Source: Juglans regia
Lineage: Eukaryota > Streptophyta > Magnoliopsida > Fagales > Juglandaceae
DNA length: 64,000 bases
Assembly: GCF_001411555.2 (NCBI RefSeq)
Contig: NC_049914.1
Span: 10,120,273 to 10,184,272 of the forward strand
Direction of reading: 5' to 3'
Shown here piece by piece: positions 31,735 to 43,049 of the stretch (position 1 is the first letter of the stretch; every line of letters begins with the position of its first letter). Both the position numbers and the translations under genes were made by a program. The notes below the pieces were generated by a model. The model saw only the letters and a program-made list of their open reading frames with translations. It did not search any database and was not told the origin of the DNA.

Positions 31735-34269
31735 AGGTCTAACGACTCAAATATTGTTCTAGCAATTAGCGACTCCAATAGTCGCTTTAGTGACAAGTGG
31801 GTCATGGACTCAGCTTGCACTTTTCATATGTGTCCCAAGAGGAACTAGTTCACTAATTATGAATCAGTCAACGGTGGTTCTGTTCTGTTAGGGAATGATA
31901 TGGCTTGTAAAATTGCTAGGATTGGTTCCGTCAGGATAAAGATGTTTGATGGAATTTTCAGGACATTGTCTAATGTTCGGCACATTCCAGAGTTGAAAAA
32001 GAATCTTATTTCTTTGGGTACTCTTAATTCTTTGGATTTTAAGTACACTGGTGAAGGTGGAGCTATCAGAGTCAGTAAGGGCTCCATGGTTGTGATGAAA
32101 GGAGATAAGACAAATGATCTTTATTTCCTTCAGGGTATTACAGTGACAGGTGCAGCTGCAGTGTCTGTTTCAAATGATCCAGACTCATATGACACTCGTT
32201 TGTGGCACATGCGTTTGGATCATATGAGTGAGAAAAGGATGTCCATTCTAAGTAAGCAATGTTTGTTATGTGACCAGAAGATAGAGAAACTTGATTTCTG
32301 TGAACATTGTGTGTTTGGAAAACAGTGCAGGGTTCAGTTTTCTACAAGGGTTCACAAAACCAAAAGTTCTGTGGACTATATTCATTCTGATCTTTGGGGT
32401 CCATCTTCCGTTCCATCAAAAGGTGGAGCTCAGTATTTGCTTACATTCATTGATGATTTCTCACGAAAAGTTTGGGTTTACTTTCTGAAGCAGAAAAGCG
32501 ATGTATTTGTTAATTTCAAACAGTGGAAAGCTTTGATTGAAAATCAGACTGGCAAGAAAATCAAGCGACTTCGAACTGACAATGGTATGGAGTTTTGCGG
32601 AAGTGAGTTTGATGAATTCTACAAAAATGAAGATATTGCCAGACATCGTACAGTTAGACATACTCCACAGCAAAATGGGATAGCTGAACGGATGAACAGG
32701 ACTCTCTTGGAGAGAGCCCGTAGTATGATTTCTAATGCAGGCTTGTCTAAGGATTTCTGGGCTGAAGCAATCAACACAGCCTGCTTCTTGGTCAATCGTT
32801 CTCCAGCCACAGCTATTGGTTTGAAGACTCCAAATGAGGTATGGTCTGATACTTCTGCTGATTATTCAAATTTAAAAATTTTTTGTTGTCCTGCATATTT
32901 CCATGTTAATGATGGAAAACTTGAGCCAAGGGCAAAGAAAGGCATATTCGTTGGGTATGCCAGTGGGGTGAAGGGATTCAGGTTGTGGTGTACTGATCCT
33001 AAATCACCCAGGTTTGTGATCAGTAGAGATGTTGTATTTGATGAAAAATCTATGCTTAGTCTGAGAAAAGAGATTATTGTGTCTACAGGTAAAGAACAAG
33101 ATATTGGAAAGCAGGTGGAGTTTCAGGTGGAAGCACCACAAGGGCTGCCCAGTGGCGCCCAAGATCATGCTATTACAGATGAGCATGACTCTGATTCGAG
33201 TAGCGGCGCACAAGGTGAGCAAGACTACAATATAGCGATTGGTAGACAGAGGAGGCAGATTAGACCACCTCAGAGATATGCTCATGCAAATATGGTGATG
33301 TATGCTCTTACTACGACAGAGAATATTGTTGGTCAGGAGCCTTCCAATTATTCAGAAGTTGTCAAGAGCGAAGAATCTGCACAGTGGTGCGCAGCTATGA
33401 TTGAAGAGATTGAGTCTCTTCACAAAAACCAAACATGGGATTTGGTTTTGTTGCCAAAGAAGGTAAAGGTTGTTGGCTGCAAATGGGTCTTCAAAAGAAA
33501 AGAGGGAATCCAGGGTGACACAGATGCAAGATACAAGGCACGCTTAGTTGCTAAGGGCTTCAGTCAGAGAGAAGGCATCGACTTCAATGAAGTCTTCTCT
33601 CCAGTTGTGAAACACAGTTCAATCAGAGTGCTACTTGCTATAGTGACATTGTATGACCTAGAGCTACAACAACTTGATGTTAAAACAACGTTCCTACATG
33701 GTGAGCTTGACGAGACCAGTTATATGCATCAGCCAGAGGGGTTCATTGTTGAAAGTAAAGAAGATCATGTGTGTAGATTGAAGAAATCATTATATGATTT
33801 GAAGCAGTTTCTAAGGCAATGGTATAAACGTTTTGATTCATTTATGATTGATCATGGTTATTTGAGAAGTAACTATGATAGTTGTGTTTATCATAAGGAA
33901 TTATCTGATAAGTCTTTTATTTATTTGCTACTATATGCTGATGATATGCTTATTGCTGCTAGAGGCATATCTAACATTGGTTTGTTAAAAACCCAACTCA
34001 GAAATGAGTTTGAAATGAAAGACTTAGGTGCTGCAAAGAAGATTTTGGGGATGAAAATCTTCAGAGATAGGAAAGCTGGGAAGTTGTACTTGTCCCAGGG
34101 AAAGTACATTGAGAAAGTTCTTCAGAGATTTGGAATGTTTGATTCCAAACCAGTAAGTACACCACTTGCTACACACTTTAAACTTTCAGCTTCCCTATCT
34201 CCTCAGACAAATGAGGAAAAGAATGGTTCATGGCTAGTGTTCCTTATTCCAGTGCAGTTGGCAGTGTAA
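31735..34269 (+). pseudogene. Tork-like protease, integrase and reverse transcriptase
   Basis: The protease region (about 31735-31850) has WVMDSACTFHM with the D-S-A active site but is in a different frame from gag, and a stop at 31846 precedes the main frame (31900-34269). That frame holds LWHMRLDHMSEKRM (GAG-pre), CEHCVFGKQCRVQF (integrase zinc region), Asp in HSDLWGP, Asp in RTDNGMEF, Glu in PQQNGIAERMNRT, then RT with [40 protein letters not shown] and YADDMLIAARG. A frameshift near 34225 ends it before RNase H. The integrase triad and RT box are intact. Confidence 0.9.
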
Positions 34270-34910
34270 TTTATGCAATGGTTTGCACTCGTCCAGACAT
34301 TTCACAGGCAGTGAGCGTAGTTAGCAGGTATATGGCTAATCCATGTAAGACTCATTGGCAGGCTGTGAAATGGATACTCATGTATTTGAGAGGAACTTTG
34401 AACTTTGGCTTAATATTTGATAGAGATGTTGATCTCAGTTCCAAAGTTACTGGTTTTGTTGATTCAGATTATGCTGGAGACTTAGATAAAAGAAGATCAT
34501 TGACAGGTTATGTTTTCACTTTGTGTGGGTCTGCTATTAGTTGGAAAGCAACACTGCAATCCACTGTTGCTTTATCAACTACATAGGCTGAGTACATGGC
34601 AGCAGCAGAGGCTGTTAAGGAGGCCATTTGGTTGAAAGGCTTGATCAATGATTTGGGATTACAGCAAGATGGGATTTCAGTATTCTGTGACAGTCAGAGT
34701 GCAATACCTTTGACCAAAAATCAAATGTATCATGAGAGAACGAAGCACATTGATGTTAGGTATCATTTTCTCAGAGAGATTGTTACAGAGGGTGTTATAG
34801 AGATTCTGAAGATTGCTACTACTGAGAATCCAGCAAATATGATGACAAAGCCAGTTGCAGTATGCAAGTTCAAACTCTGTTCGGACTTGATTGGTATTCG
34901 CATTTTGTGA
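34230..34910 (+). pseudogene. Tork-like RT C-terminus and RNase H
   Basis: Frame 34230-34586 has SSAVGSVIYAMVCTRPDIS, VKWILMYLRGTLNFGL and FVDSDYAGDLDKRRSLTG (RNase H start with catalytic Asp), ending in TAG within the usual STTEAEY motif. Frame 34596-34910 continues AEYMAAAEAVKEAIWLKGL, VFCDSQSA and KHIDVRYHFLRE. The stop lies directly at a catalytic neighbourhood, so RNase H would be truncated. Confidence 0.88.
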
Positions 34911-35000
34911 TTCCCTTAAGGGATTTGGTGGTGGGGATTGGTTTTGTGATCAGAGGTTTTTTGTGTTGGAATTGGCAGAGTTCAAACCAAGGTGGAGATT

Positions 35001-35580
35001 TGTTAAGAGGTGGCTTGAATTCAGTTGAAATAGTGCTATGTCGTATGTTCGCTCGAGCGGAGGTTCATTCAGCTCGAGCGAAATCAGACAGAGAGCTTCG
35101 CTCGACACTCGCTCGACATTCAGCTCGAGCGATATGCAAGTCAGAGAGCTTCTCTCGACATCGCTTTTTTGTTAGCTTGAGCGAAATGTCAAAACCCTAC
35201 GCTCGCTCGACACTCGCTCGAGAGTTCGCTCGAGCCAATGTTCACAGAAGTGAATTCTCACTATTTCTATAACTATCAAACGGTGCCCATTTATTTCTAG
35301 ACTTCAGAAATCACTTTTCTTGTGTTTTGTGATTTTCTTGAGAGAAGTTAGAGAGCTAGAGAGATAACTTCTTTGAGAAAGAAGTTTTGTATTATTCTTC
35401 TGTACTCCATCTTTTTTGATAGTGAAATCTCTGATACCGACCCCACCAGTGGACGTAGGCTCACTTTGAGCTGAACCACTTAAATCTTGGTATTGTTTCT
35501 GTGTGATTATCAGTATTTTCTTTTGCTTATTTCTACTATTATACTTCGAGTTAGTCTTAGATATACAGTTATTCTCAACA
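35001..35580 (+). repeat. Tork-like 3' LTR
   Basis: 580 bp, ending ATTCTCAACA before the AGTAT duplication. It is about 40 bp shorter than the 5' LTR, owing to one fewer CTCGAGC-containing tandem unit, and keeps more intact CG dinucleotides. Confidence 0.9.
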
Positions 35581-35585
35581 AGTAT

Positions 35586-36360
35586 CTCCACATCAGTTCC
35601 GTTTGCACTGGGCATTTTTCATATATTAATTTGGTTCCATCTCTCGGAAGAGTACGTACGTGTTTTTTGGGTAAATTTAATGGAGAACGTTAACTCTACG
35701 AAAGTTTGAGAAGCGTACACGTTAAGAGTACTCATGAAAAAGAGACCACCAGCTTGAATGATATCGTTACGTCACATCTTCAATATTCTCGCGCGGAATA
35801 ATTCCTTCCCATATAAGTATGCATGCATGCCATAAATTAATAAATATATTAATGATGTTTGTTATAAGATACTAATAATTTTGTGGCTACAATTTTAGCT
35901 TGTCAACGAATTAGATACCCTTACATGTTGCAGCTAGCCAGCCCCGGCCCAGACCAAGTAAATTTATAACATATAAAGATTACTCATAACTAATATAGTG
36001 AAGGATCATTTCGAATTAAATAATGTCGGCTGCCCTGAAACGACTCTTTTAATATGTGGAAAAAAAATTGCTTTGATTTGAGATGATCATCAGATCATTA
36101 CAAGGTCAGGTCCCACGTAATTAATTGACTCGGAGTAGCGGTCGACGTCGGAGAAAACAAGGTATCATACGTTCATGAATGTACGTGCACCCAATTCACC
36201 TTCTTTTTTTTTTTTATTGAAAAATGCAAGTTTAATTGCACCTCAAAATGTACCCACTTTGAAAGTGTTTCTTTTAATATTAAAAAAAAACCGTACAAAA
36301 TATCCTATAAAAAAACAAATTGTAGTAGGAGCAAAGTAGGGTGCAAAGTAGCAATATTAT

Positions 36361-36362
<2 letters not shown>
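35586..36362. other. Intergenic, no gene seen
   Basis: AT-rich sequence with a T11 run near 36205. No coding or transposon signature recognised. Confidence 0.5.

Positions 36363-36400
<38 letters not shown>
36363..36400. repeat. (AT)n microsatellite
   Basis: About 19 uninterrupted AT units, the longest dinucleotide run in the window. Confidence 0.95.
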
Positions 36401-36402
<2 letters not shown>

Positions 36403-36619
36403 TTTTACTTAAAAGAGTCTATCGGCTGATAAACATAAATTAACAGTAATGAACAGTATACACTTCCATCTTCCACTTATGTCCCGACCTCACAACCTCA
36501 CAGCAAACACAGACCAAACTCACCGTAAATTATATCAAAATCACCGTAGGATGATCACAAACTCACCTTAAATCATCTTAACTCTACAAAATCACAAAAT
36601 ATATAAATTCACAAAATCA

Positions 36620-37110
36620 CAAAATGGGAGAGGTAGAGGCTCGGCTGGGAATGGAGGAGCAGGGGAGATGCCGTGGAAGGCTGGTGGTGGCCTCGTGGGT
36701 TGTAAGTGGTGGATCTAGGCCGTCGTGGTGGTGCGGTGGCGTGGGGTTGGCTAAAGGTGACGCTACGGGGAGAAACTCATGCTTGGCACTGCGTCGGTGG
36801 GGCTAGGGAGGAGCTACCGGTGGTGGGTTCCATGGAAGTGGTCCACAGCGTGAGGGGAACTCGGTGGTGGTGCTTGGTGCTTGGTGGAGTTGGGGCTAAG
36901 CCGCGGTGGCGCAAGGGCGGAGAACCCGTGTGTTGAGACCCATTTCGGCTTGCTCGTTTGCAGTTAAGGGAGAAGCTACCAAGAGGCTTCGACAGTGGGG
37001 TTTGGTCATCTGCCTGAGGGGAAGCCGGTGAGAAGGTCGGTCAAGCCGCAGGGTGGTTCACGGTGGCGCTGGGCTGCTTGAGGGAGGAGATCGGGTGAGA
37101 AAAAAAGAAG
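36620..37110. other. GC-rich island of unknown origin
   Basis: About 490 bases of markedly higher GC than the flanks, rich in GGTGG and GTGGCG. It is open on the plus strand at 36624-36806 and 36706-36936, but the Gly/Trp/Arg-rich translations look like compositional artefacts and match no family I know. It is preceded by repeated AAATTCACAAAATCAC units (36480-36620) and followed by a purine-rich GAGAGAGGGAGAAAGGG tract. It may be part of an unclassified transposon. Confidence 0.3.
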
Positions 37111-38470
37111 ACGTGAAGTGGAATGAGAGAGAGGGAGAAAGGGAAAATGAGGAGTAAATGAAAGTTTTGGGGATTTAAATATCAACCCTTCATCTTAAAT
37201 CTCAGATTTGATCTAATGGTAGAAATTTAAATATTGATTTAAACTATTTTAAAATAGATAATTAAAATATAAATATCATATCATACATAAACGATCAAAT
37301 TTATTTTATAGAATACTAATTTTTCATCATTAAATAAATGATAAAATTTTGTTAAATATTTTTAAGAAAGTAAAACCATATAAATAATTAGAATTTTAAC
37401 ATAATTTAAATATGATAATAATTTTAATTAACTAAATTAGGCAAATATCCCGACATTACTCTATTACTAGTGTATATATATATATATATGTATGTATATA
37501 ATGTCCCATGCACCGAGGTTCATTTCAAATTATAACTTCATTTGATTCTAAAACATTTATCTGCATTATTCTTTGAATGCTCTGGCACGAGATACCGGCG
37601 CGCGCGGCCTATAGGCCTATATATATAGAAGTAAAAAATCATGGAAGCATTGTCCAATTCTTTATATATATTAAATAGTTTTGCTTGATTGGATATAAAA
37701 ATATTTTAGTTATAAAAATATTTTACAAATTAAAAGTAAATTTATAAATTAATATAACTTAACGTGGTTCGTTAAATTATAAAATTATTTTTTTTATAAA
37801 ATAGATCTAATATATCATCTAAAATTATGTTAATTTATAAATTTATTTTTATAAAAAATGTTATGAATGTAACACTTATGTTGTGTGTGTATATATATAT
37901 ATATAGAAAAATGATAGTATGATTATTAAATATATATGCCCACCAAATGTGTTTACTCATATATTTTTATTTTATTTATTTATTTTAATAATTAAAGAAG
38001 TGACTATTAGTGAATTTATATTTTTTTTCTTAATAGTTAAAGATATTTAAAAAATATTTAAAAAAATAAAAATAAAAAATTCATTTATATTATTAATATA
38101 CGCATTTGATAAGCACCCTGACATTATCCCCCACACACACCTGAAAATAATGAAGGGGTCACCATTTTATTATCACCATTTCGAATTAGATCTAAACATA
38201 TATATTGTGCGGTATAGAGGTTGATTAAAAAAAAAAAAATGAGTAAATTAATATAGAAAATTAGAAAAGATATTTTATGTCCGGGTTCTCAAGGAGTTGG
38301 TACCCTATAGACACTCCTCTGGCACCAATTAATGCCAGTGATATCTTTAATTAGTTGAAGTGGTGCACGGAATAAGATATTTTCATAAAATTCATTATAT
38401 AATATAAAGATATAGCCTCTAGCTAGGCTTTGATATATATATATATATATTTTTCAGAAAATTTGATCCA
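37111..38470. other. Intergenic AT-rich DNA
   Basis: Contains several short TATATA runs (37470, 37895, 38430) and no coding frame with recognisable content. Confidence 0.5.
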
Positions 38471-38479
38471 TAAGAACTA

Positions 38480-39391
38480 AAAGGAGGGGAGAGGTCCAAA
38501 TCCGGCGTCCATCGGAGTGGCGCGTAGCCCGCACGCGCGGGATGAAATTCCGGACAGCGTTGGTGCGTGGCCTTCACGCGCCATCGAGGAGCCCTCTCCC
38601 GACACCACGCTCAGTTGCTATGGAACCTCTGACTCCGGACCTTTCAAGTCTGCCCGTCAGCTTTCCTCCCAGCGTGAACAGTTTCTACACAAAACAATAC
38701 CGACCATTGTGTACTGTTCATACGTTTTGTATTTTTTGTTCTGTACTTTTGTTTCGTTTCTTTGTTTCGTTTCTTTGTTGTTGTCCGTTTCAGTGTTTTG
38801 TAGTTGTTTTGTTTCTGGTGTTGGTGTTGCTTTTGTTGACCCGAGTGAGGTTTGGGCTTTTAGATCCGACGTAATCCGGGGCAAGGCTTTCGAGAGTGAT
38901 GGGCGATGCTACGGCCGGTGGTTATACGGCCGGGCTGTTGTGGTCCGTATGTACGCTGGGTGCTCGTTCCACCAGGGCTCGAGATGACGATACTTGCAGT
39001 GGGCGTGACGTCTGGGGTCTCACCAGAGCTTGTGGTCTTCTAGTTGTTAATATGGTTATTTGTAGTTGTTTATTAGTTTAGTTTTTAATAAAATATGAAT
39101 AGGCTATAGGATTTGATGTCCATAGCAGTGTCACGTACTCTTCTTCCCTGGGAGGATAGAGAGGTCATTAAGTTCTATTTTTACAGAACGTTTTCTCTGT
39201 TACGAGAGAGTTTGATTAGAAGTTAAGACAATGTTTGTCACAAATGTATTTGTGTGTGGGGAAACCCCAGAACTGTTGTGTTAGTTGGCTTATAGATTGA
39301 ATTTCCTATATATTGAAACTTCTTATATTAATAAGTCACATTTGTAATTTCGGTTTATTAATGAAATGAATATGTTCCATTAAAAAAAAAA
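38480..39391 (+). mobile_element. Poly(A)-tailed retroposon-like block
   Basis: A roughly 900-bp block begins GC-rich (GGCGTCCATCGGAGTGGCGC), passes through a T/G-rich middle (TTTGTTTCGTTTCTTTG repeats), has AATAAAATATGAATAGG near 39090 and ends in an A10 tail at 39382-39391. The left flank and the sequence after the tail both contain GAGGGGAGAGG, possibly a duplication, but both are purine-rich and the right copy is offset from the tail. No reverse transcriptase is present. This could be a non-autonomous LINE derivative, a SINE-like element or a processed transcript copy. Confidence 0.4.
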
Positions 39392-40355
39392 CCAAGGTGG
39401 GGGAGAGGGGAGAGGGAAGGAGACAACCACGTGCCAGATATACAGTGATGCCAATAAGGCAATAAATGGGATGGGTGCAACCACCGTCCGAATAGGATGC
39501 AATTATGCATGATCCATCAATATTGGAAAAGCACACATCTAGTTTCAGTTATTCAAATCGGTGGAATCATTTCCCAGCTATGAATCATCAAGCTTTGATC
39601 GAGTACCCGGCAACAGCAGTTCTTTATGATAGTAATTAGATTTTAATTGTATTTTCAACAATTGATGTAAAATTTATTTTTATAAAAAGAGAAATTTTGG
39701 CCTTCTTGAACATTAATTACTTCACTGAAATGCAGTACGTACAGCATGTGGGTCATTCCACACATGGTAATGTAGTTGAGTCTAAATATGGAGAAAACCC
39801 CACAGACAGAAGGTTAAGTACGCTGACCACCAATATTTGCGGTGGATGGTCCACAATATCAGTTTGTCCTGCAACTTGCTGTCCACCTTGTTTCGATATA
39901 TATTCAGCAACATATGCTAATATACCATTCAAGCATTTCCACAAGTACATGGTGAGCATTCTCAAAATCAAACTTAGCTAGCCACAACTAGGCCAAGTAG
40001 CATACCCAACTAGACTATTTGACAATTCATTGTTTGATTCTGTCTCAAGGGACCCAAAAAAAAATTGCAAAATCTATTTTCGGTATGCCTTTGAAGGATG
40101 AAAATGACCAATCTCTTAAGATATGCTCTGTTTTTCCACCCATATTTGTTTTGTCGTCAGAACCGTATCACACAAAAAAAAAAACACCCAATTAGCCATA
40201 GTCATTGGCTTATGAACGATATAAAATGTTTATTAAATCTCGTACGGTTCATTTTTATGCGTCTCTCCTTTAAAATTTGCATAAAAATTATAAGGAATTT
40301 CGATTTCATAATTTATTGATAATTTTATTTATTTATTTTAAGACATTACTGTTCA
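39392..40355. other. Intergenic, no supportable gene
   Basis: A 94-codon frame at 39697-39981 has several Cys and His residues but no recognisable domain. Its surroundings show no promoter or splice logic, so it is not called. Otherwise AT-rich. Confidence 0.45.
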
Positions 40356-40359
40356 GGAC

Positions 40360-40622
40360 GTGTTTCATCGATGCTCGCTCTCGATCTCCTACAACCAAAG
40401 AGTAAGAAGGTTTTGGAGTGATAAAGGGGACCCTTCAATGCCTAAGTCAGGAATAATGTGAGTAATCTCAAAGCCAAAGATGTTCTAGCCTTCGTCAGCA
40501 TACCTAACCTCTTTAAATAGAGATTCTGCCTTCTTTGGGTACTTCGGATTAACTGTCTCATCTATTATTTGAAACTTAAATTCTCGTTTCTTAGAGTTAT
40601 CTGTCTGTTTTGAATGGATAGA
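40360..40622 (-). mobile_element. Possible LTR fragment
   Basis: On the minus strand it contains CCTGACTTAGGCATTGAAGGGTCCCC. This resembles the (A)CTGACTTAGGCATCGGAGGG-type segment I associate with plant LTRs. No partner LTR, primer-binding site or coding region was found, so it could be a solo or truncated LTR. Confidence 0.3.
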
Positions 40623-40630
40623 CATTATAA

Positions 40631-41091
40631 GAGCATTGGCATTGGTTTCATCAAAAGCCTAACCAAATGTAAAATATGATGAATTTCATCAAAAGAGAGC
40701 TGCATTGGATTAGCCAAAGAAATAAATGTGAAACTTTGAGCTACAATAAATGTATAGGTTTCTTCAAATTTGAAAAGCTACTGTTCACTCATCAAATCTA
40801 TTTTTTATTCACTTTTAATCTCCAATGGTCTTTTTTTTCACGTTTAATCTCTAACTATCTTGTAATAATAATGTAAGAAACAAATTAAATTATTAATTAA
40901 CATATGATTAGTGTAATTATAAAATATGAAAAAAATATTATTATTAAAAAAATAATATTATATTATTATTTTGATGAATTCAATAGCTAATTCAATGTGG
41001 AGTTATAGATAAAGAAGTTTTAGATATATGGAAAACATGTACTTTTCATCAAAATTTGAAGACAAATTTTATGAATCCAATGCTAATGCTC
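40631..41091. mobile_element. Harbinger-like MITE
   Basis: 461 bp. The left end GAGCATTGGCATTGG and the right end GGAGCATTAGCATTGG (reverse complement) form an imperfect TIR. The flanking triplets are TAA and CAA, consistent with a decayed 3-bp duplication. The interior is AT-rich and contains a second inner GCATTGGATTAGCC motif. The ends match the better-preserved MITE at 58486-59416. Confidence 0.7.
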
Positions 41092-41274
41092 CAATATTGG
41101 GATAATTGGCGGGCATTCTCTTTATTGAATCAACCTAACCCCGCTTGGTCAAAGGGGTATTTAGGCCTCAGGTGTCTTGCTGGGCCATAGAGGTTCAGGC
41201 CCAGGAAAACACCCCGCAGGCCTCTGTGGGCATTGAAGCCCTTCCAAACAGGATGACATTTATATAATCAGTTA

Positions 41275-42760
41275 CAATGTTGGCATTCAGCCAGTTCATG
41301 AGCATAAATACATGTAGGAATAGAATCAATGTCAATCAATTATGTTGCAAGAGAAACATTCTCTCTAGCAAGACTATGAGCTACCCCATTTACACTCCTT
41401 TTACATGTCTAATTTTCCATTCAAGATCAGAAAACAAAGACCTTATTTCAATAGTTAGACAAGTAAAGCAACCAACAGGAGCCTCCTTGACTAAAATAAC
41501 AGTAACAACTTGAGATGAGTCTCCTTCAAAGATAACATGTTGCAGACCAAGATCTCTGCAAAATTGAGTTGCTCCTAGTAGACCCATTGCTTCAGCTATA
41601 GATGGTTTCAAGCAAAATGTGAGAGGTTTCATTAAAGTAGTAAGAACATAACCAGAACGATCTCTAATAACTACACCAATACCAATTTTTCTGTTGATAG
41701 TATTTATAGCCATATCCCAATTAGCTTTAACCCAATGCATCGGAGGTGCTTCCCAAAGTAGAATGTGAGGTTGCGTAGGACAGATTGGTTGCCTTAGAGA
41801 CTCCATAGCAACTTTATACTCAATACATTAATTGATAGCAGTACTATAAAGAGCAGTGGGATGTAGAAAAGTTCCTTCATGAATTAAAGCATTTCATCTT
41901 AACCAAATGGATCTAGCACGAACAACAAACAAAACCAATTCATGTAAAGATAGTTTTTCCATCATTTGAGAAAAACTGGCATCAAAGGTTGTGGCTGTAA
42001 TAGAGGCTTTTTGAAAAGCCTTATCACCAAGGAACCAAACATCTTATGCAGAATGGCAGGACCAAATAATATGTCGAGAAGTTTCATTTTCTTACAAACA
42101 TATTGAACATAAAGATTCAACAACAATATTTCTTTTGCAGAGATTTAACTTTGTAGGAAGAGCATCCACACAAGCACGACATAGAAAAAACTGAACTGTA
42201 TTTGGTGTAGGCAAATGCCAAATCTTCTACCATAGTTGTTGCAATTCACATTGTCTTGAGTATTCACCCCTACTGCTTTTTTGGAGTTGCATACATAAGT
42301 GGTATGCAATTTTGACTATGAAATGTCCATTTGAAGTGCCACTCCACACAAGCTTATCTAACAATCCTGTAGAATTTAATGGAATATTTAAAATATGAGA
42401 AATGTCTTCTTGATGAAATACAGTTTGAATGAGATCCTGCTTCCACCAACCCTCAGATGTATTGATAAGTTCATAAACCAGTGAATCTTTAGGTAGGGTA
42501 TTTACAGGGGATTGAACTATATAGGAACTTGCTCTTGGTAACCATTTATCCTTTCAAACATATATCTTTATACCGTCACCAACCCTCCAAATAAGTCCCT
42601 CCTTGAGTAGATGAGTGGCTTTCCAAATACTTCTCCAAATAAAAGGTGTAAAACCCAAAACAATAGATGTAATAGGTGAATGAAGAAAGTATTTTTCCTT
42701 GAAGATCCTACTTGGAAGTGAATTAGGAGAGTGCAATATTCTCCATGTTTGTTTAGCCAA
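41275..42760 (-). pseudogene. LINE2 ORF2 zf-RVT and RNase H
   Basis: Frame 42760-42554 has QTWRILHSPNSLPSRIFKEK and LKEGLIWRVGDG, typical of the segment after RT. The zf-RVT cysteine region follows near 42250-42050 in broken frames. RNase H occupies 41806-41390: HWVKANWDMAINTINRKIGI, VVIRDRSGYVLTTL, EAMGLLGATQFCRDLGL and VIFEGDSSQVV with catalytic Asp and Glu. A frameshift near 41392 separates the final VNGVAHSLAREN motif. Confidence 0.8.
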
Positions 42761-43049
42761 GAGTGCTTGGTTACAACACTCTAAATCCTAACCGTGCTCC
42801 AACTCTTCCAATGAATTTGGAGTTATAATCTTGGTGGCCCCACTAGTAATTGGAGATTAAAAAGAATTAAGCTTTTTACACAAAGATTTAGGTAATAAGA
42901 AGACACTCATGTTGTACATAGGTATAGCTTACAAGACAGCTTTAATAAGAATCTCCTTCCCAGCCATGGAAAAGAATTTAGTTTTCTAATTCTTCAACTT
43001 GCTTTTAACTCTATCTACAATACCATGGAAATCAGCCACTTTAATCGTC

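Larger units (their letters stand above)
30278..35580 (+). mobile_element. Tork/Tnt1-like Ty1/copia retrotransposon
   Basis: 5303 bp with 5' LTR 30278-30897 and 3' LTR 35001-35580, flanked by a perfect 5-bp duplication AGTAT (30273-30277, 35581-35585). A TGGTATCAGAG primer-binding site (30901-30911) and a purine tract GGTGGAGATTT (34991-35000) are in place. Internal order is gag, protease, integrase, RT, RNase H. The KFEVEKFDG gag start and the pol motifs fit the Tork lineage. At least four coding lesions make it inactive. Confidence 0.92.

Noticed and set aside
36624..36936. Gly/Trp/Arg-rich frames as a gene
   Set aside because: Composition explained by GGTGG repeats; no start context, domain or splice structure.
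38517..38987. 156-codon frame in the retroposon-like block
   Set aside because: The hydrophobic Phe/Val/Leu stretch comes from T-rich repeats; not a credible membrane protein.
39697..39981. 94-codon Cys-containing frame
   Set aside because: No recognisable family and no supporting context.
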